64,000 nt of DNA from Azospirillum sp. B21 (GTDB lineage: Bacteria; Pseudomonadota; Alphaproteobacteria; Azospirillales; Azospirillaceae), in contig NZ_VTTO01000010.1 in the NCBI RefSeq assembly GCF_008364825.1, positions 1 to 64,000 of the forward strand, given 5' to 3'. Of this stretch, positions 54,996 through 64,000 are shown piece after piece. The translations under genes and the position numbers were made by a program. The notes under the pieces were generated by a model. The model saw only the letters and a list, made by a program, of their open reading frames with translations. It searched no databases and had not been told where the DNA came from. How positions within the stretch are numbered: the first letter of the stretch is position 1; each line of letters starts with the position of its first letter.

Positions 54996-55084
54996 TCCAA
55001 TCGTCCCGCGCGGTTCGCGGGCACCACGAGACCGCCGACACGGCATTCGACCCGCGCCGACGGCTAAATCTCTGAGGAGTCATC

Positions 55085-57370
55085 ATGGACACCCTGCTGA
55101 TGGACGGACTTGCCCAGGCCACGGAGCAGCAGTCCGCCGCCGACCCCTGGCGCGGCTTCGCCCCGGGCGTCTGGCGCCGCTCGGTCGACGTCCGCGATTT
55201 CATCCAGCGCAACCTGTGCCCCTATGAAGGCGATGCAGGCTTCGTCGCCGGCCCCACCGCCCGCACCACCGCGCTGTTCGCCAAGGTCACCGACCTGTTG
55301 AAGCAGGAACGCGCCGCCAAGGGCGGCGTGCTGGATGCCGACACCGAAATCTTCGCCTCCATCACCTCGCACGCCGCCGGCTATATCGACCGCGAACTGG
55401 AAGTGATCGTCGGCCTGCAGACCGACAAGCCGCTGAAGCGCGCCATCATGCCGTTCGGCGGCTGGCGCATGGTCAAGACCGGCCTGGAGGCTTACGGCTA
55501 CACGCCGTCGCCGAAGCTGGAGGAGGTGTTCCCCAGCCTGCGCAAGACGCACAATGACGGCGTGTTCGACGTTTACACGCCCGAGATGCTGCGCTGCCGC
55601 AAGTCCGGCGTCATCACCGGCCTGCCTGATGCCTATGGCCGCGGCCGCATCATCGGCGACTATCGCCGGCTGGCGCTGTACGGCGCCGATTTCCTGATCA
55701 AGGACAAGAAGGCCCAACTGGCCTCGCTGGAAGTCAGCCGCATCGACGAGGACGTCCTGCGCCTGCGCGAGGAGATCTCCGAGCAGATCCGCGCGCTGAA
55801 GGAGCTGGTCCAGATGGCCGCCTCCTACGGCTTCGACGTCAAGCGTCCGGCCGCAACGGCGCGCGAGGCGGTGCAGTGGACCTATCTGGCCTATCTGGCG
55901 GCGGTCAAGGAAGCCAACGGCGCGGCCATGTCGCTGGGCCGCGTGTCCAGCTTCCTCGACATCTATATCGACCGCGACCTGCGCGACGGCGTCATCACCG
56001 AGGCCGAGGCCCAGGAGATGATCGACCATTTCGTCATGAAGCTGCGTCTGGTCCGCTTCCTGCGCACGCCGGAATACGACCAGCTGTTCTCGGGCGACCC
56101 GACCTGGGTCACGGAATGCCTCGGCGGCATGGGGCTGGACGGCCGGACGCTGGTCACCAAGACCAACTTCCGCATGCTGCAGACCCTGCACAACCTGGGC
56201 CCGGCGCCGGAACCGAACCTGACGGTTCTGTGGTCGGAGAAGCTGCCGGAAGGCTTCAAGCGCTTCTGCGCCGACACCTCGATCAAGACCTGCTCGGTCC
56301 AGTACGAGAACGACGACCTGATGCGCGGCTATTGGGGCGACGACTACGGCATCGCCTGCTGCGTGTCCGCGATGCGCATCGGCAAGCAGATGCAGTTCTT
56401 CGGCGCCCGCGCCAACTTGGCCAAGACGCTGATGTACGCCATCAACGGCGGCAAGGACGAGGTTTCGGGCGAGCAGATCGGCCCGGCCTTCGCCCCGATC
56501 ACCGGCGACGTGCTGGACTATGACGAGGTCATGGCCCGCTTCGAGCCGATGATGGAGTGGCTGGCCAAGGTCTACATGAACGCGCTGAACGCCATCCACT
56601 ACATGCACGACAAGTACATGTACGAGCGGATGGAGATGGCCCTGCACGACCGCGACATCCTGCGCACGATGGCCTGCGGCATCGCCGGCCTCAGCGTGGT
56701 GGCGGACAGCCTGTCGGCGATCAAGCATGCCAAGGTGAAGGTCATCCGCGACGAGAACGGTCTCGCCACCGATTTCGAGATCGAGGGCGACTATCCGGCC
56801 TTCGGCAACAATGACGCCCGGGTGGACGACATCGCGGTGTGGGCGGTCGAGCGCTTCATGACGGCCCTGCGCAAGCAGAAGCCCTACCGGAACGCGATGC
56901 CGACGCAGTCGGTGCTGACGATCACCTCCAACGTGGTCTACGGCAAGAAGACCGGCAACACGCCGGACGGCCGCAAGGCCGGCCAGCCCTTCGCGCCGGG
57001 TGCCAACCCGATGCACGGGCGGGACAAGAAGGGTGCCGTCGCGTCGATGGCCAGTGTCGCCAAGCTGCCCTACGCCCATGCGCAGGACGGCATCAGCTAC
57101 ACCTTCACCATCGTCCCCGGCGCTCTCGGCCGGACGGAAGACGAGCGCGTGGACAATCTGGTCGGCATGCTGGACGGCTATGCCGCCCAGGGCGGCCATC
57201 ACATCAACGTCAACGTCTTCGACCGCGAGACGCTGCTGCACGCCATGGACCATCCGGAGCTGTATCCGCAGCTGACCATTCGGGTGTCCGGCTATGCGGT
57301 GAACTTCATCAAGCTGACGCGAGAGCAGCAGCTCGACGTCATCAGCCGCACGTTCCACGACAAGCACTGA
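55085..57370 (+). CDS. pflB: Formate C-acetyltransferase (pyruvate formate-lyase)
   Basis: A 761-residue glycyl radical enzyme converting pyruvate and CoA to acetyl-CoA and formate under anaerobic conditions. The catalytic Cys pair is Cys425-Cys426 (GIACCVSAM). The radical Gly is Gly736 in RVSGYAVNF. The length equals E. coli PflB (760). It has a GAGGAG site. The activase PflA is encoded downstream after a stem-loop. Upstream sites suggest control by oxygen (FNR type) and by a HexR-like regulator. Confidence 0.97.
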   Translation: MDTLLMDGLAQATEQQSAADPWRGFAPGVWRRSVDVRDFIQRNLCPYEGDAGFVAGPTARTTALFAKVTDLLKQERAAKGGVLDADTEIFASITSHAAGYIDRELEVIVGLQTDKPLKRAIMPFGGWRMVKTGLEAYGYTPSPKLEEVFPSLRKTHNDGVFDVYTPEMLRCRKSGVITGLPDAYGRGRIIGDYRRLALYGADFLIKDKKAQLASLEVSRIDEDVLRLREEISEQIRALKELVQMAASYGFDVKRPAATAREAVQWTYLAYLAAVKEANGAAMSLGRVSSFLDIYIDRDLRDGVITEAEAQEMIDHFVMKLRLVRFLRTPEYDQLFSGDPTWVTECLGGMGLDGRTLVTKTNFRMLQTLHNLGPAPEPNLTVLWSEKLPEGFKRFCADTSIKTCSVQYENDDLMRGYWGDDYGIACCVSAMRIGKQMQFFGARANLAKTLMYAINGGKDEVSGEQIGPAFAPITGDVLDYDEVMARFEPMMEWLAKVYMNALNAIHYMHDKYMYERMEMALHDRDILRTMACGIAGLSVVADSLSAIKHAKVKVIRDENGLATDFEIEGDYPAFGNNDARVDDIAVWAVERFMTALRKQKPYRNAMPTQSVLTITSNVVYGKKTGNTPDGRKAGQPFAPGANPMHGRDKKGAVASMASVAKLPYAHAQDGISYTFTIVPGALGRTEDERVDNLVGMLDGYAAQGGHHINVNVFDRETLLHAMDHPELYPQLTIRVSGYAVNFIKLTREQQLDVISRTFHDKH

Positions 57371-57404
57371 GGGGCGTGAACGGCTTCCCTTCACTCCAAA
57401 ATAC

Positions 57405-57435
57405 AAGCCCCTCTCCCATCGAGGGAGAGGGGCTT
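57405..57435 (+). promoter_or_regulatory. Stem-loop between pflB and pflA
   Basis: Thirteen-base perfect arms AAGCCCCTCTCCC (57405-57417) and GGGAGAGGGGCTT (57423-57435), loop ATCGA, with TATTC after. It may partly end transcription or protect the pflB mRNA, giving much more lyase than activase. Confidence 0.7.
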
Positions 57436-57523
57436 TATTCGCATGTCCCGCGACTTACATGCCTGCAAACGCCCCGATGCACCTCCGAAGGGCGCAGAGT
57501 TTTCAAATTGGATCCCTGAAGCA

Positions 57524-58285
57524 ATGACATCCCCCCTCACCCAAGCCCGCCCCGGCTCCGTCTCCGGATGGATCCATTCGGTCGAAACCGGCGGCACGGT
57601 GGACGGGCCGGGAATCCGCTATGTCCTGTTCATGTCGGGCTGCCCGCTGCGCTGCCTCTACTGCCACAATCCCGACACCCAGCACATGCATGACGGGACG
57701 CGGACCACATCCGCGGAAGTGCTGGACGACATCAAGCTCTATGCCGAATTCCTGAAGCGGGCCCATGGCGGGCTGACCTTGAGCGGCGGCGAGCCGCTGG
57801 TCCAGCCGGAATTCACCGCCGCCATCCTGCGCGGGGCGAAGGCGTTGGGCATGCACACCGCGCTCGACACCTCCGGCTTCCTCGGCAACCATGCCGACGA
57901 CCATCTGCTGGAGGACGTCGACCTCGTCCTTCTCGACATCAAGGCCTTTTCGGAAAAGACCTACCGCCATCTGACCGGCGTTCCGCTGCGCCCGACGCTG
58001 GAATTCGCCGAACGGCTCGCCGGGCTGAACAAGCGCATCTGGCTGCGCTATGTGCTGGTCCCGAACCTGACCGACGACGCGACCGAGATCGACGGTCTGG
58101 CCGATTTCGTGGCCGGGCTCGGTGTCGTCGACCGGGTCGACGTTCTGCCCTTCCATAAGATGGGCGAGCACAAATGGAAAGCGCTGGGCCGCAAATACAT
58201 GCTGGGCGATACCGAGCCGCCCTCGCGCGAACTGGTGGAGCGGGTGCGCGGGCAGTTCCAGGCGCGGGGGCTGCGGGCGGACTGA
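57524..58285 (+). CDS. pflA: Pyruvate formate-lyase-activating enzyme
   Basis: A 253-residue radical SAM activase that places the glycyl radical on PflB. The cluster motif is SGCPLRCLYCHNP (CxxxCxxC, about residues 38-45). TLSGGEPLVQPEF and the LDIKAF segment match PflA. The ATG at 57524 is chosen by family N-terminus; its ribosome site is weak, which fits low expression. The gene is 153 bp after pflB. Confidence 0.95.
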   Translation: MTSPLTQARPGSVSGWIHSVETGGTVDGPGIRYVLFMSGCPLRCLYCHNPDTQHMHDGTRTTSAEVLDDIKLYAEFLKRAHGGLTLSGGEPLVQPEFTAAILRGAKALGMHTALDTSGFLGNHADDHLLEDVDLVLLDIKAFSEKTYRHLTGVPLRPTLEFAERLAGLNKRIWLRYVLVPNLTDDATEIDGLADFVAGLGVVDRVDVLPFHKMGEHKWKALGRKYMLGDTEPPSRELVERVRGQFQARGLRAD

Positions 58286-58298
58286 CCTCCCGCAGCCC
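58268..58298. terminator. Bidirectional terminator between pflA and the oxidase gene
   Basis: Ten-base arms GGGCTGCGGG (58268-58277) and CCCGCAGCCC (58289-58298). The loop contains the pflA stop codon. No long T-run. Confidence 0.6.
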
Positions 58299-58307
58299 AG
58301 CCCGACA

Positions 58308-59831
58308 TCACGCCGGGCGGATCGCCTGCGCGAAGGTGAAGAGCATGGTCGGATCGACCGCCTTCTTCACCTCGGCCAGCTTGGCAAGATTCTCGCCGTA
58401 ATAGGCCCGCTGCCAATCGGCTAGCGACGGGTCGGGGAAGTTCTGGAAAGCCCCCTGCGCCCTGGTCCGGCGGTTCACATCGTCGTAGAAGCGCTGCTGC
58501 CACTCCAGCGCCTGTTCGATCAGCAGGGCGGAATCCGTCGGCCGCCACCAGTTGGCCTCGATCGAGAACAGCCAATCATAGCCGCGGTGGACATAGGCGG
58601 TCTCGGTCGGACCGACCCGGTTGATGGCGCCGCCGACCTGGAAGAACTTGAAGACCACCGGCATCGAGGTGGCGGGCATCTTCGCCGCCCAGTCGAACAT
58701 CGCGGCGATGGCCTCGTCGCCGATGTCCGCCGCCTTCATGTAGCTGGACTTTTCCTGATAATAATAGGGGAATGTCGTCTCGACCAGAAAGTCCTGCGCC
58801 GCCCAATAGGGCACATCCTCCATCACCGTCGACTTGGACCAGTCGATCCACTCCCAGGTGGATTTGAAAATTTCCTTCAGCGTCATCTTCGACTTGTGAA
58901 GCTGGCCGAGGATGGAGACGCTGACCGGCACCTTGTCGCACTGTTCCTGCCGGCTGGGGATGGTGACGTTGATCTTGCTGCCGAAATCGTCGGGCGCGGT
59001 CGCCAGTTCGGTCAGCAGAAGCTTCAGCACCTTCGGCAGTTTGTCGGTCCAGGTCAGATTGAAGACCGTCACCGCCTCCGCCGGGCGGGTTTCCAGGGTG
59101 AAGGAGGTGTTGATGCCGAAATTGCCGCCGCCGCCGCCTCGGCAGGCCCAATAAATGGCAGAGTCGGTGTTTGCATCGGCCTTGACGTGGCTGCCGTCGG
59201 CGGTCACCAGTTCGGTCGCGCGCAGCAGGTCGGAGGCCATGCCGTACTTGCGCATGTTGAAGCCGATGCCGCCACCCAGCAGGAAGCCGGCGGCGCCGAC
59301 GGAATCGCAGCGCCCATGGGTGATGGTGCGGCCCAGCCGTTCCATCTGCTTGTAGACGGCGGAGTTGAGCGTGCCGCCCAGGACCTTGACCAGCCCGTCC
59401 TTGCCCGGCAGCAGTTCCGCTCCCGCCATCTTGGTCATGTCGATCAGCAGGCCGGGCGTGGTGGAGAAGCCGGCGTAGCTGTGGCCGCCGGAGCGAACGG
59501 CGAAGGGCATGGCCTGCTGCTTCACCCACTGGATGCAGGCCTGGACATCCGCGGCGCTTGCGCAGCGGGCGATGCCTGCCGGCAGGGTGGCGCCATAGCG
59601 CAGGTTGTTGGGGCGGCAGACATCGGCGAAGAACGGATCCTCCGGCCGCAGCACCCCGCCCTTCATCGCCTTCGCCAGATCGGACCAGGCCGAGGGCGGC
59701 GGGCAGTACGCCCCACCCGCCTCCGCCGCAAAGGCGGATCCCGGCATCAGTTGCACCGCGGCCGCCGCCCCGGCAAACCGGCCGGCGCCGACAAGGAAAT
59801 TACGGCGGGATGAGTGCAGTCCGAGCGCCAT
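58308..59831 (-). CDS. Tat-exported bicovalent FAD oxidase (berberine-bridge-enzyme type)
   Basis: A 507-residue FAD oxidoreductase. The N-terminal twin-arginine signal is SRRNFLVG (Arg9-Arg10). The FAD-binding PP-loop RSGGHSYAG has His117, and GRCDSVGAAGFLLGGG has Cys175. Both match the two covalent flavin attachment residues of berberine-bridge-type enzymes. A C-terminal BBE motif (DVNRRTRAQGAFQNFPDP, then AYYGENLAKLAEVK) is present. Such oxidases act on sugars or alcohols with oxygen. The ATG at 59831 is preferred over a GTG at 59843. Confidence 0.9.
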   Translation of the reverse strand: MALGLHSSRRNFLVGAGRFAGAAAAVQLMPGSAFAAEAGGAYCPPPSAWSDLAKAMKGGVLRPEDPFFADVCRPNNLRYGATLPAGIARCASAADVQACIQWVKQQAMPFAVRSGGHSYAGFSTTPGLLIDMTKMAGAELLPGKDGLVKVLGGTLNSAVYKQMERLGRTITHGRCDSVGAAGFLLGGGIGFNMRKYGMASDLLRATELVTADGSHVKADANTDSAIYWACRGGGGGNFGINTSFTLETRPAEAVTVFNLTWTDKLPKVLKLLLTELATAPDDFGSKINVTIPSRQEQCDKVPVSVSILGQLHKSKMTLKEIFKSTWEWIDWSKSTVMEDVPYWAAQDFLVETTFPYYYQEKSSYMKAADIGDEAIAAMFDWAAKMPATSMPVVFKFFQVGGAINRVGPTETAYVHRGYDWLFSIEANWWRPTDSALLIEQALEWQQRFYDDVNRRTRAQGAFQNFPDPSLADWQRAYYGENLAKLAEVKKAVDPTMLFTFAQAIRPA

Positions 59832-59872
59832 GAGCCTATCCACCCTGCGTTATGGGTTGTGCTTAATGTTGC

Positions 59873-59893
59873 TTATTATCCTAACGATAATAA
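59873..59893 (-). promoter_or_regulatory. AT-rich palindrome upstream of the oxidase gene
   Basis: TTATTATC-CTAAC-GATAATAA, perfect 8-bp arms. It lies 42 bp before the oxidase start, in the promoter zone, and stands out in this GC-rich genome. The regulator is unknown; the neighbouring LacI protein is one candidate. Confidence 0.5.
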
Positions 59894-59969
59894 ACATCGT
59901 CAACCACACGCGTATAAAGGTATGGAAACGGCGCCTTAGTTCCTTAAAGGAGGGGGTGCCTCCAGCCTC

Positions 59970-61034
59970 CTAACCCCTCCCCACCGGCCGTGTGCTGCCG
60001 CGGATCACCAGCTCGCACTCCAAGTTGTGGTGCTGCGGCGTGGTACGGCCTCCATCCAGTGCCGCGAGAATCTGCGTCGCGCTGAGGCGGCCGATCTCGC
60101 GTTGGGGCGGGCGGACGGTCGTCAGCGGCGGCGGGCAGGAGTTGCTGAAGGGCAGATCGCCGAAGCCGACCACCGCCAGATCGTCCGGCACCCGCAGGTC
60201 GCGGCGGGTCACTTCGAACAGGACGCCCAGCGCCAGCGCGTCGTTGGAGCAGACCACGCCGTCGATGTCGGGGTGTCGCGTCAGGATCTCGTCGATCAGC
60301 CAGCGGCCGACCTCCGTCGTGGCGGCGTCGGGCACGGTGAAGTCGATGGGCTCGTGCAGGCCCCGCCGCAGAACCTCCGCCTCATAGCCGTCGGTGCGGC
60401 TGCGCACACGCAGGTCCTGATGGGCGGCGGCGCCGATATAGGCGACCTTGCGGCTGCCCTGGTCGTAGAGGTGGCTGGTCTGCATGCGGCCGACCTCGAA
60501 ATGCGAGAAGCCGACGCTGATGCCGATGGCCTCGCCGGGATGGCTCGGCATGTCCCACATCTCCACCACCGGCACCCCGCAGGACGCCAGCATGGCGCGG
60601 GTCCGCTCGGTGTGGTGGAAGCCGGTCACAACCATCGCCGCCGGCGACCAGGCGAGAAAGGCGCGAATCAGGCTTTCCTCTTCCTCCGGGCTGAATTCGC
60701 TGACGCCCAGCAGGGTCTGGTAATGCGCCGCCTGGAACATCCCTTGCAGCGTGTTGTAGGTCTCGGCGAAGAAGGAGTTCAGGATGGAGGGCAGGATGAC
60801 GCCGACGGTGCGGCTGCGCGCCGCGGCGAGGCTGCCGGCCACCAGATTGGGCACATAGCCCATCTCGTCGATGACGCGGGCGATCCGCTCGGCGAGATGG
60901 CGGGACACCGCCCCCGGACGACGGAGATAGAGCGACACGGTGCTGGGCGACACGTCGGCGGCGTTCGCCACGTCGGTCATGGTCACCCGTTGGGTGCCGC
61001 GGCGTGTCCGCTTCCTCGATTCGGTCGTCTGCAT
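59970..61034 (-). CDS. LacI-family transcriptional regulator
   Basis: A 354-residue regulator. The LacI helix-turn-helix is at about 17-70 (VTMTDVANAADVSPSTVSLYL, then NLVAGSLAAARSRTVGVILP). A periplasmic-binding-protein-like sensor domain (about 75-345) follows, with GVVCSNDALALG and VGFGDLPF. The family responds to sugars or sugar acids. It sits between the oxidase gene and uxaB, all on the minus strand, and may control either. Confidence 0.92.
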   Translation of the reverse strand: MQTTESRKRTRRGTQRVTMTDVANAADVSPSTVSLYLRRPGAVSRHLAERIARVIDEMGYVPNLVAGSLAAARSRTVGVILPSILNSFFAETYNTLQGMFQAAHYQTLLGVSEFSPEEEESLIRAFLAWSPAAMVVTGFHHTERTRAMLASCGVPVVEMWDMPSHPGEAIGISVGFSHFEVGRMQTSHLYDQGSRKVAYIGAAAHQDLRVRSRTDGYEAEVLRRGLHEPIDFTVPDAATTEVGRWLIDEILTRHPDIDGVVCSNDALALGVLFEVTRRDLRVPDDLAVVGFGDLPFSNSCPPPLTTVRPPQREIGRLSATQILAALDGGRTTPQHHNLECELVIRGSTRPVGRG

Positions 61035-61070
61035 CGTCGGTCTTCCTCACGCATCGTAAATCGCCGCCCG

Positions 61071-61373
61071 TCAGTGGCGGGTCGGCAGGTCTGCGAGAGC
61101 CAGCACGGACAGGGATTGGATCGCGTCATGGACGAGCTGATAGGCCGCTTCGATCCGGCTGAGCGCCTGATCGCATTCGTCCTCGTCGCCGCTGTCGCGG
61201 GTTTCCTGCCGGACGGCACGGAACAGGGTCATCGCCTGCCGCCCGATCGTCCTGTGGCTCGCCCACAGGCCGCAATCTTCCTGCAGAGCCAGGGGGATAT
61301 GCAACAGGCGATGGCGAAGCACCGCCGCGTCGAGTTCCAACTCGGCAATGCGAAGGGTCAGTGTCGGTGTCAT
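61071..61373 (-). CDS. Small hypothetical helical protein
   Basis: A 100-residue protein that I do not recognise. It is predicted all-helical (LRIAELELDAAVLRHRLLHI, then ECDQALSRIEAAYQLVHDA), with no signal or TM segment. It lies between uxaB and the LacI gene on the same strand, 65 bp after uxaB. The ribosome site is weak, and other frames are also open here, so it may not be real. Confidence 0.5.
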   Translation of the reverse strand: MTPTLTLRIAELELDAAVLRHRLLHIPLALQEDCGLWASHRTIGRQAMTLFRAVRQETRDSGDEDECDQALSRIEAAYQLVHDAIQSLSVLALADLPTRH

Positions 61374-61438
61374 CGAAGCCGTGCCTTGCGGGACGCGCCC
61401 ATACGGACACGCCCCGCTCTGCGATCACGCGAGCCGGA

Positions 61439-62959
61439 TCAGCCGGCAACCAGTTCCGCGCCAACCAGATCGGCCATGGCGGCCTTCATGCCCTTCGCCT
61501 CGATGGCGGCAAGGCTGTCGGCGACGCGGGCGGCCAGGCCGGGGATGGCGGTCAGGTCTTCCTTCCACAGCCGGACGTCCGACAGGATCGCGACCGCCAG
61601 CGCCCGCAGATCGCCGGCATTGGCGGCCCAGGCGGCGCCCATGGCGGCGATCACCTCGGCATTGTCGCTGATCGGGTAGGATCCCGCCTCTCGCTCGCCG
61701 GTGTAGGCGCCGTTGATGACGAAGCCGCGGTAGAAGCGCAGCAGCGCCGCAAGCGAGAAGGACAGGCCGGCCGGAGCCTGCCCGTTGCGGGCCACGGCGT
61801 CCTTAAGGCTGGGCAGCACGCGCACCTGCCATTTCGACACCGAGTTGAGCGTGATGGAGATCAACTCGTGCCGGATATAGGGGTTGCCGAAGCGCTCCAT
61901 GATGGTGCGGGCATAGTCCTGCCGCTCCGCCTCGGGCAGCGGCACGTAGGGGACGATTTCCTCGAACATCACCGTGTTCAGATAGGCCGACACGGTCGGG
62001 TCGTCCATCATCGATTTGACAGTGTCGAGGCCGGCGCAGTAGGCGGCCAGCGCGCTGGCGGTGTGGGCGCCGTTGAGGATGCGGACCTTGCGGGTGCGGT
62101 AGGGCTGCAAATCGTCGGTCCAGACCACGTTCAGCCCGGCCTTGTGCAGCGGCAGTTCCTCGGCCAGATGGGCCGGCCCCTCGATCACCCAGACATGGAA
62201 GGGCTCGGCGGCGACGGCCAGCCGGTCCTCATAGCCCCACTTGGCGCTGAGCGCGGCGGCCTCGTCCTTCGGATAGCCGGGGACGATGCGGTCGACCAGC
62301 GTGTTCAGGAAATGGTTGTGCGTCTCCACCCAGTCGGCGAAGCCGGCCTCCAGGCCCCAGCGCTTGGCATGGGCCAGCACGATGCGCTTCAGGTTGGCAC
62401 CGTTGGCCTCGATCAGCTCGCAGGGCAGGAAGACGAGGCCGCTGTCGGCGCTGCCGCCCAGCGCGGTGTAGCGGGCATGCAGCAGGGCCGCGACCTTCGC
62501 CGGGAAGCTGTCCTGGCAGGTGCCGGGGGTGTAGGGCTCCTCGCGGTCGGCGATGCCGGCCTCGGTCGTGTTGGAAACGAAGAAGCGCAGGGCCGGCGAG
62601 GAGGCCAGTTCCACCATCCGCGCCCAGTCGGCATAGGGGTTCAGCGCTTCCGACACGCAGGAGACGACGCGGCGGGATTCGACCTCGCGCCCGCCTTCGA
62701 TGCCGCGCAGCAGCACCGTGTAGAGGTTGTCCTGCGCCTTCAGCAGGTTGGCGATGCCCTGGTCCAGCGGCTGGGCAATGGCGACACCGGCTTTGGTCAG
62801 CCCCTGGCCGTTGGCGACATCGACCATCCAATCGACGAAACCGCGCAGGAAATTGCCGTCGCCCACCTGAAGAATGGTCACGGGCAGGGTCGGCGCACCG
62901 CCGGTATGGGCGACGTCGAACGCGCCACCGGCAAGCTGGTCACGGGTCAGGGAACGCAT
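61439..62959 (-). CDS. uxaB: Tagaturonate reductase, UxaB-type mannitol dehydrogenase family
   Basis: A 506-residue polyol/uronate dehydrogenase. It is strongly like UxaB over its length: ILQVGDGNFLRGFVDW (cofactor loop), RFFVSNTTEAGI, LPCELIEANG, LVDRIVPGYP, and the catalytic-region VRILNGAHTA. UxaB reduces tagaturonate to altronate with NADH in galacturonate catabolism. No uxaA or uxaC is adjacent. An AT-rich palindrome lies in its upstream region. Confidence 0.88.
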   Translation of the reverse strand: MRSLTRDQLAGGAFDVAHTGGAPTLPVTILQVGDGNFLRGFVDWMVDVANGQGLTKAGVAIAQPLDQGIANLLKAQDNLYTVLLRGIEGGREVESRRVVSCVSEALNPYADWARMVELASSPALRFFVSNTTEAGIADREEPYTPGTCQDSFPAKVAALLHARYTALGGSADSGLVFLPCELIEANGANLKRIVLAHAKRWGLEAGFADWVETHNHFLNTLVDRIVPGYPKDEAAALSAKWGYEDRLAVAAEPFHVWVIEGPAHLAEELPLHKAGLNVVWTDDLQPYRTRKVRILNGAHTASALAAYCAGLDTVKSMMDDPTVSAYLNTVMFEEIVPYVPLPEAERQDYARTIMERFGNPYIRHELISITLNSVSKWQVRVLPSLKDAVARNGQAPAGLSFSLAALLRFYRGFVINGAYTGEREAGSYPISDNAEVIAAMGAAWAANAGDLRALAVAILSDVRLWKEDLTAIPGLAARVADSLAAIEAKGMKAAMADLVGAELVAG

Positions 62960-63028
62960 GACAGGGCATCCTTACAGGAGCAAAAAGGCTGGGCCGGCGC
63001 CATCGGAACAGGCATGGGCGACAGGTTC

Positions 63029-63044
63029 AATATACTAATATATT
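63029..63044 (-). promoter_or_regulatory. AT-rich inverted repeat upstream of uxaB
   Basis: AATATA-CTAA-TATATT, perfect 6-bp arms, 70 bp before the uxaB start and in its promoter zone. It may bind a GntR- or LacI-type regulator. Confidence 0.4.
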
Positions 63045-63100
63045 AATCTTCGGCGCAAGGGAAAAGGGTGCGGCAATTGTGGTTCGGGGAGGGTTTATTA

Positions 63101-63241
63101 CGGCGGATGCCCCCTCCCCATCCCTCCCCCTCTTCGCGGGAGAGGGGACAGGACATTTGTCGGCGTGACCTAAGTGCCAAAGCGATGGCAGTCCCCTCTC
63201 CCACCGTAGGTGGGGGAGGGTTAGGGAGGGGGCATCCGCCG
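63101..63241. repeat. Palindromic intergenic element, full copy
   Basis: Outer 18-bp perfect inverted repeats: CGGCGGATGCCCCCTCCC (63101-63118) and its complement at 63224-63241. Inner GC-rich hairpins (about 63121-63146 and 63193-63220) and the shared GGGGACA and GGCAGTCCC words link it to the 16990-17101 element. It separates nifJ from uxaB. Confidence 0.75.
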
Positions 63242-63244
63242 CAA

Positions 63245-64000
<756 letters not shown>

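Larger units (their letters stand above)
54702..55084. other. 383-bp control region between hexR-like gene and pflB
   Basis: It contains no gene. It holds two HexR-type operators (54742-54758 and 54891-54905), and an FNR/FixK-type box with an aligned -10 (54954-54995). The remainder shows no further structure that I can name. Confidence 0.7.

Noticed and set aside
55064..57406. 780-codon open frame antisense to pflB
   Set aside because: A shadow of pflB; no motif and compositionally biased.

Overview
The window is GC-rich throughout and carries alphaproteobacterial gene arrangements: hisZ followed by purA, and a suf operon headed by an Rrf2 regulator with the order regulator-B-C-D-S-U-T-A. 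It also carries candidate EcfG-type and FNR/FixK-type promoter motifs. I infer a Rhodospirillales member, most likely Azospirillum or a close relative. This is an inference from gene content; no rRNA or tRNA gene is present to confirm it.

Layout. 0.2-8 kb: a right-handed beta-helix protein, a double cold-shock-domain protein, and a minus-strand operon of a secreted protein, a CHASE2 adenylate cyclase and a two-partner-secretion TpsB pore. 8-17 kb: housekeeping and scattered genes (phoU, hisZ, purA, an atypical SDR, an Rrf2 regulator, an MBL hydrolase, an orphan ParB, two methyltransferases). 17-23 kb: malate synthase G, a coiled-coil orphan, and a three-gene membrane/stress operon (YqjD-like, holin-like, DUF3618) behind an EcfG-like promoter. 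23.5-30.4 kb: the complete suf operon. 30.5-37 kb: an orphan protein, pirin, an ABM monooxygenase, a MASE3-PAS-GGDEF-EAL protein and an orphan branched-chain amino-acid-type binding protein. 37.3-44.8 kb: a plus-strand sugar-acid operon (IclR regulator, dgoK, dgoA, tripartite tricarboxylate transporter, SDR, MBL hydrolase). 44.9-50.2 kb: tautomerase/LysR pair, acnB, an RraA-like protein and a lipoprotein. 50.7-53.8 kb: a compact EamA exporter, radical SAM and ureohydrolase cassette that I cannot assign to a known pathway. 53.8-58.3 kb: a HexR/RpiR regulator divergent from pflB-pflA. 58.3-64 kb: a Tat-exported bicovalent flavoprotein oxidase, a LacI regulator, a small orphan, tagaturonate reductase and the C-terminal end of pyruvate:ferredoxin oxidoreductase.

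How the genes work together. Central carbon metabolism is well represented: acnB, glcB, pflBA, nifJ, the KDPGal kinase/aldolase pair and uxaB. PflB and NifJ indicate anaerobic or fermentative pyruvate use. The pflB upstream region holds two HexR-type operators and a class II FNR-type promoter, which would link carbon flux and oxygen status. The suf operon appears to be repressed by its own first gene through a palindrome that covers the -10 box.

Non-coding structure includes several clear terminators, stem-loops inside the ttt and pfl operons, and a family of long palindromic intergenic repeats (two full copies, one half copy). No CRISPR array, tRNA, rRNA, insertion sequence or prophage was seen.
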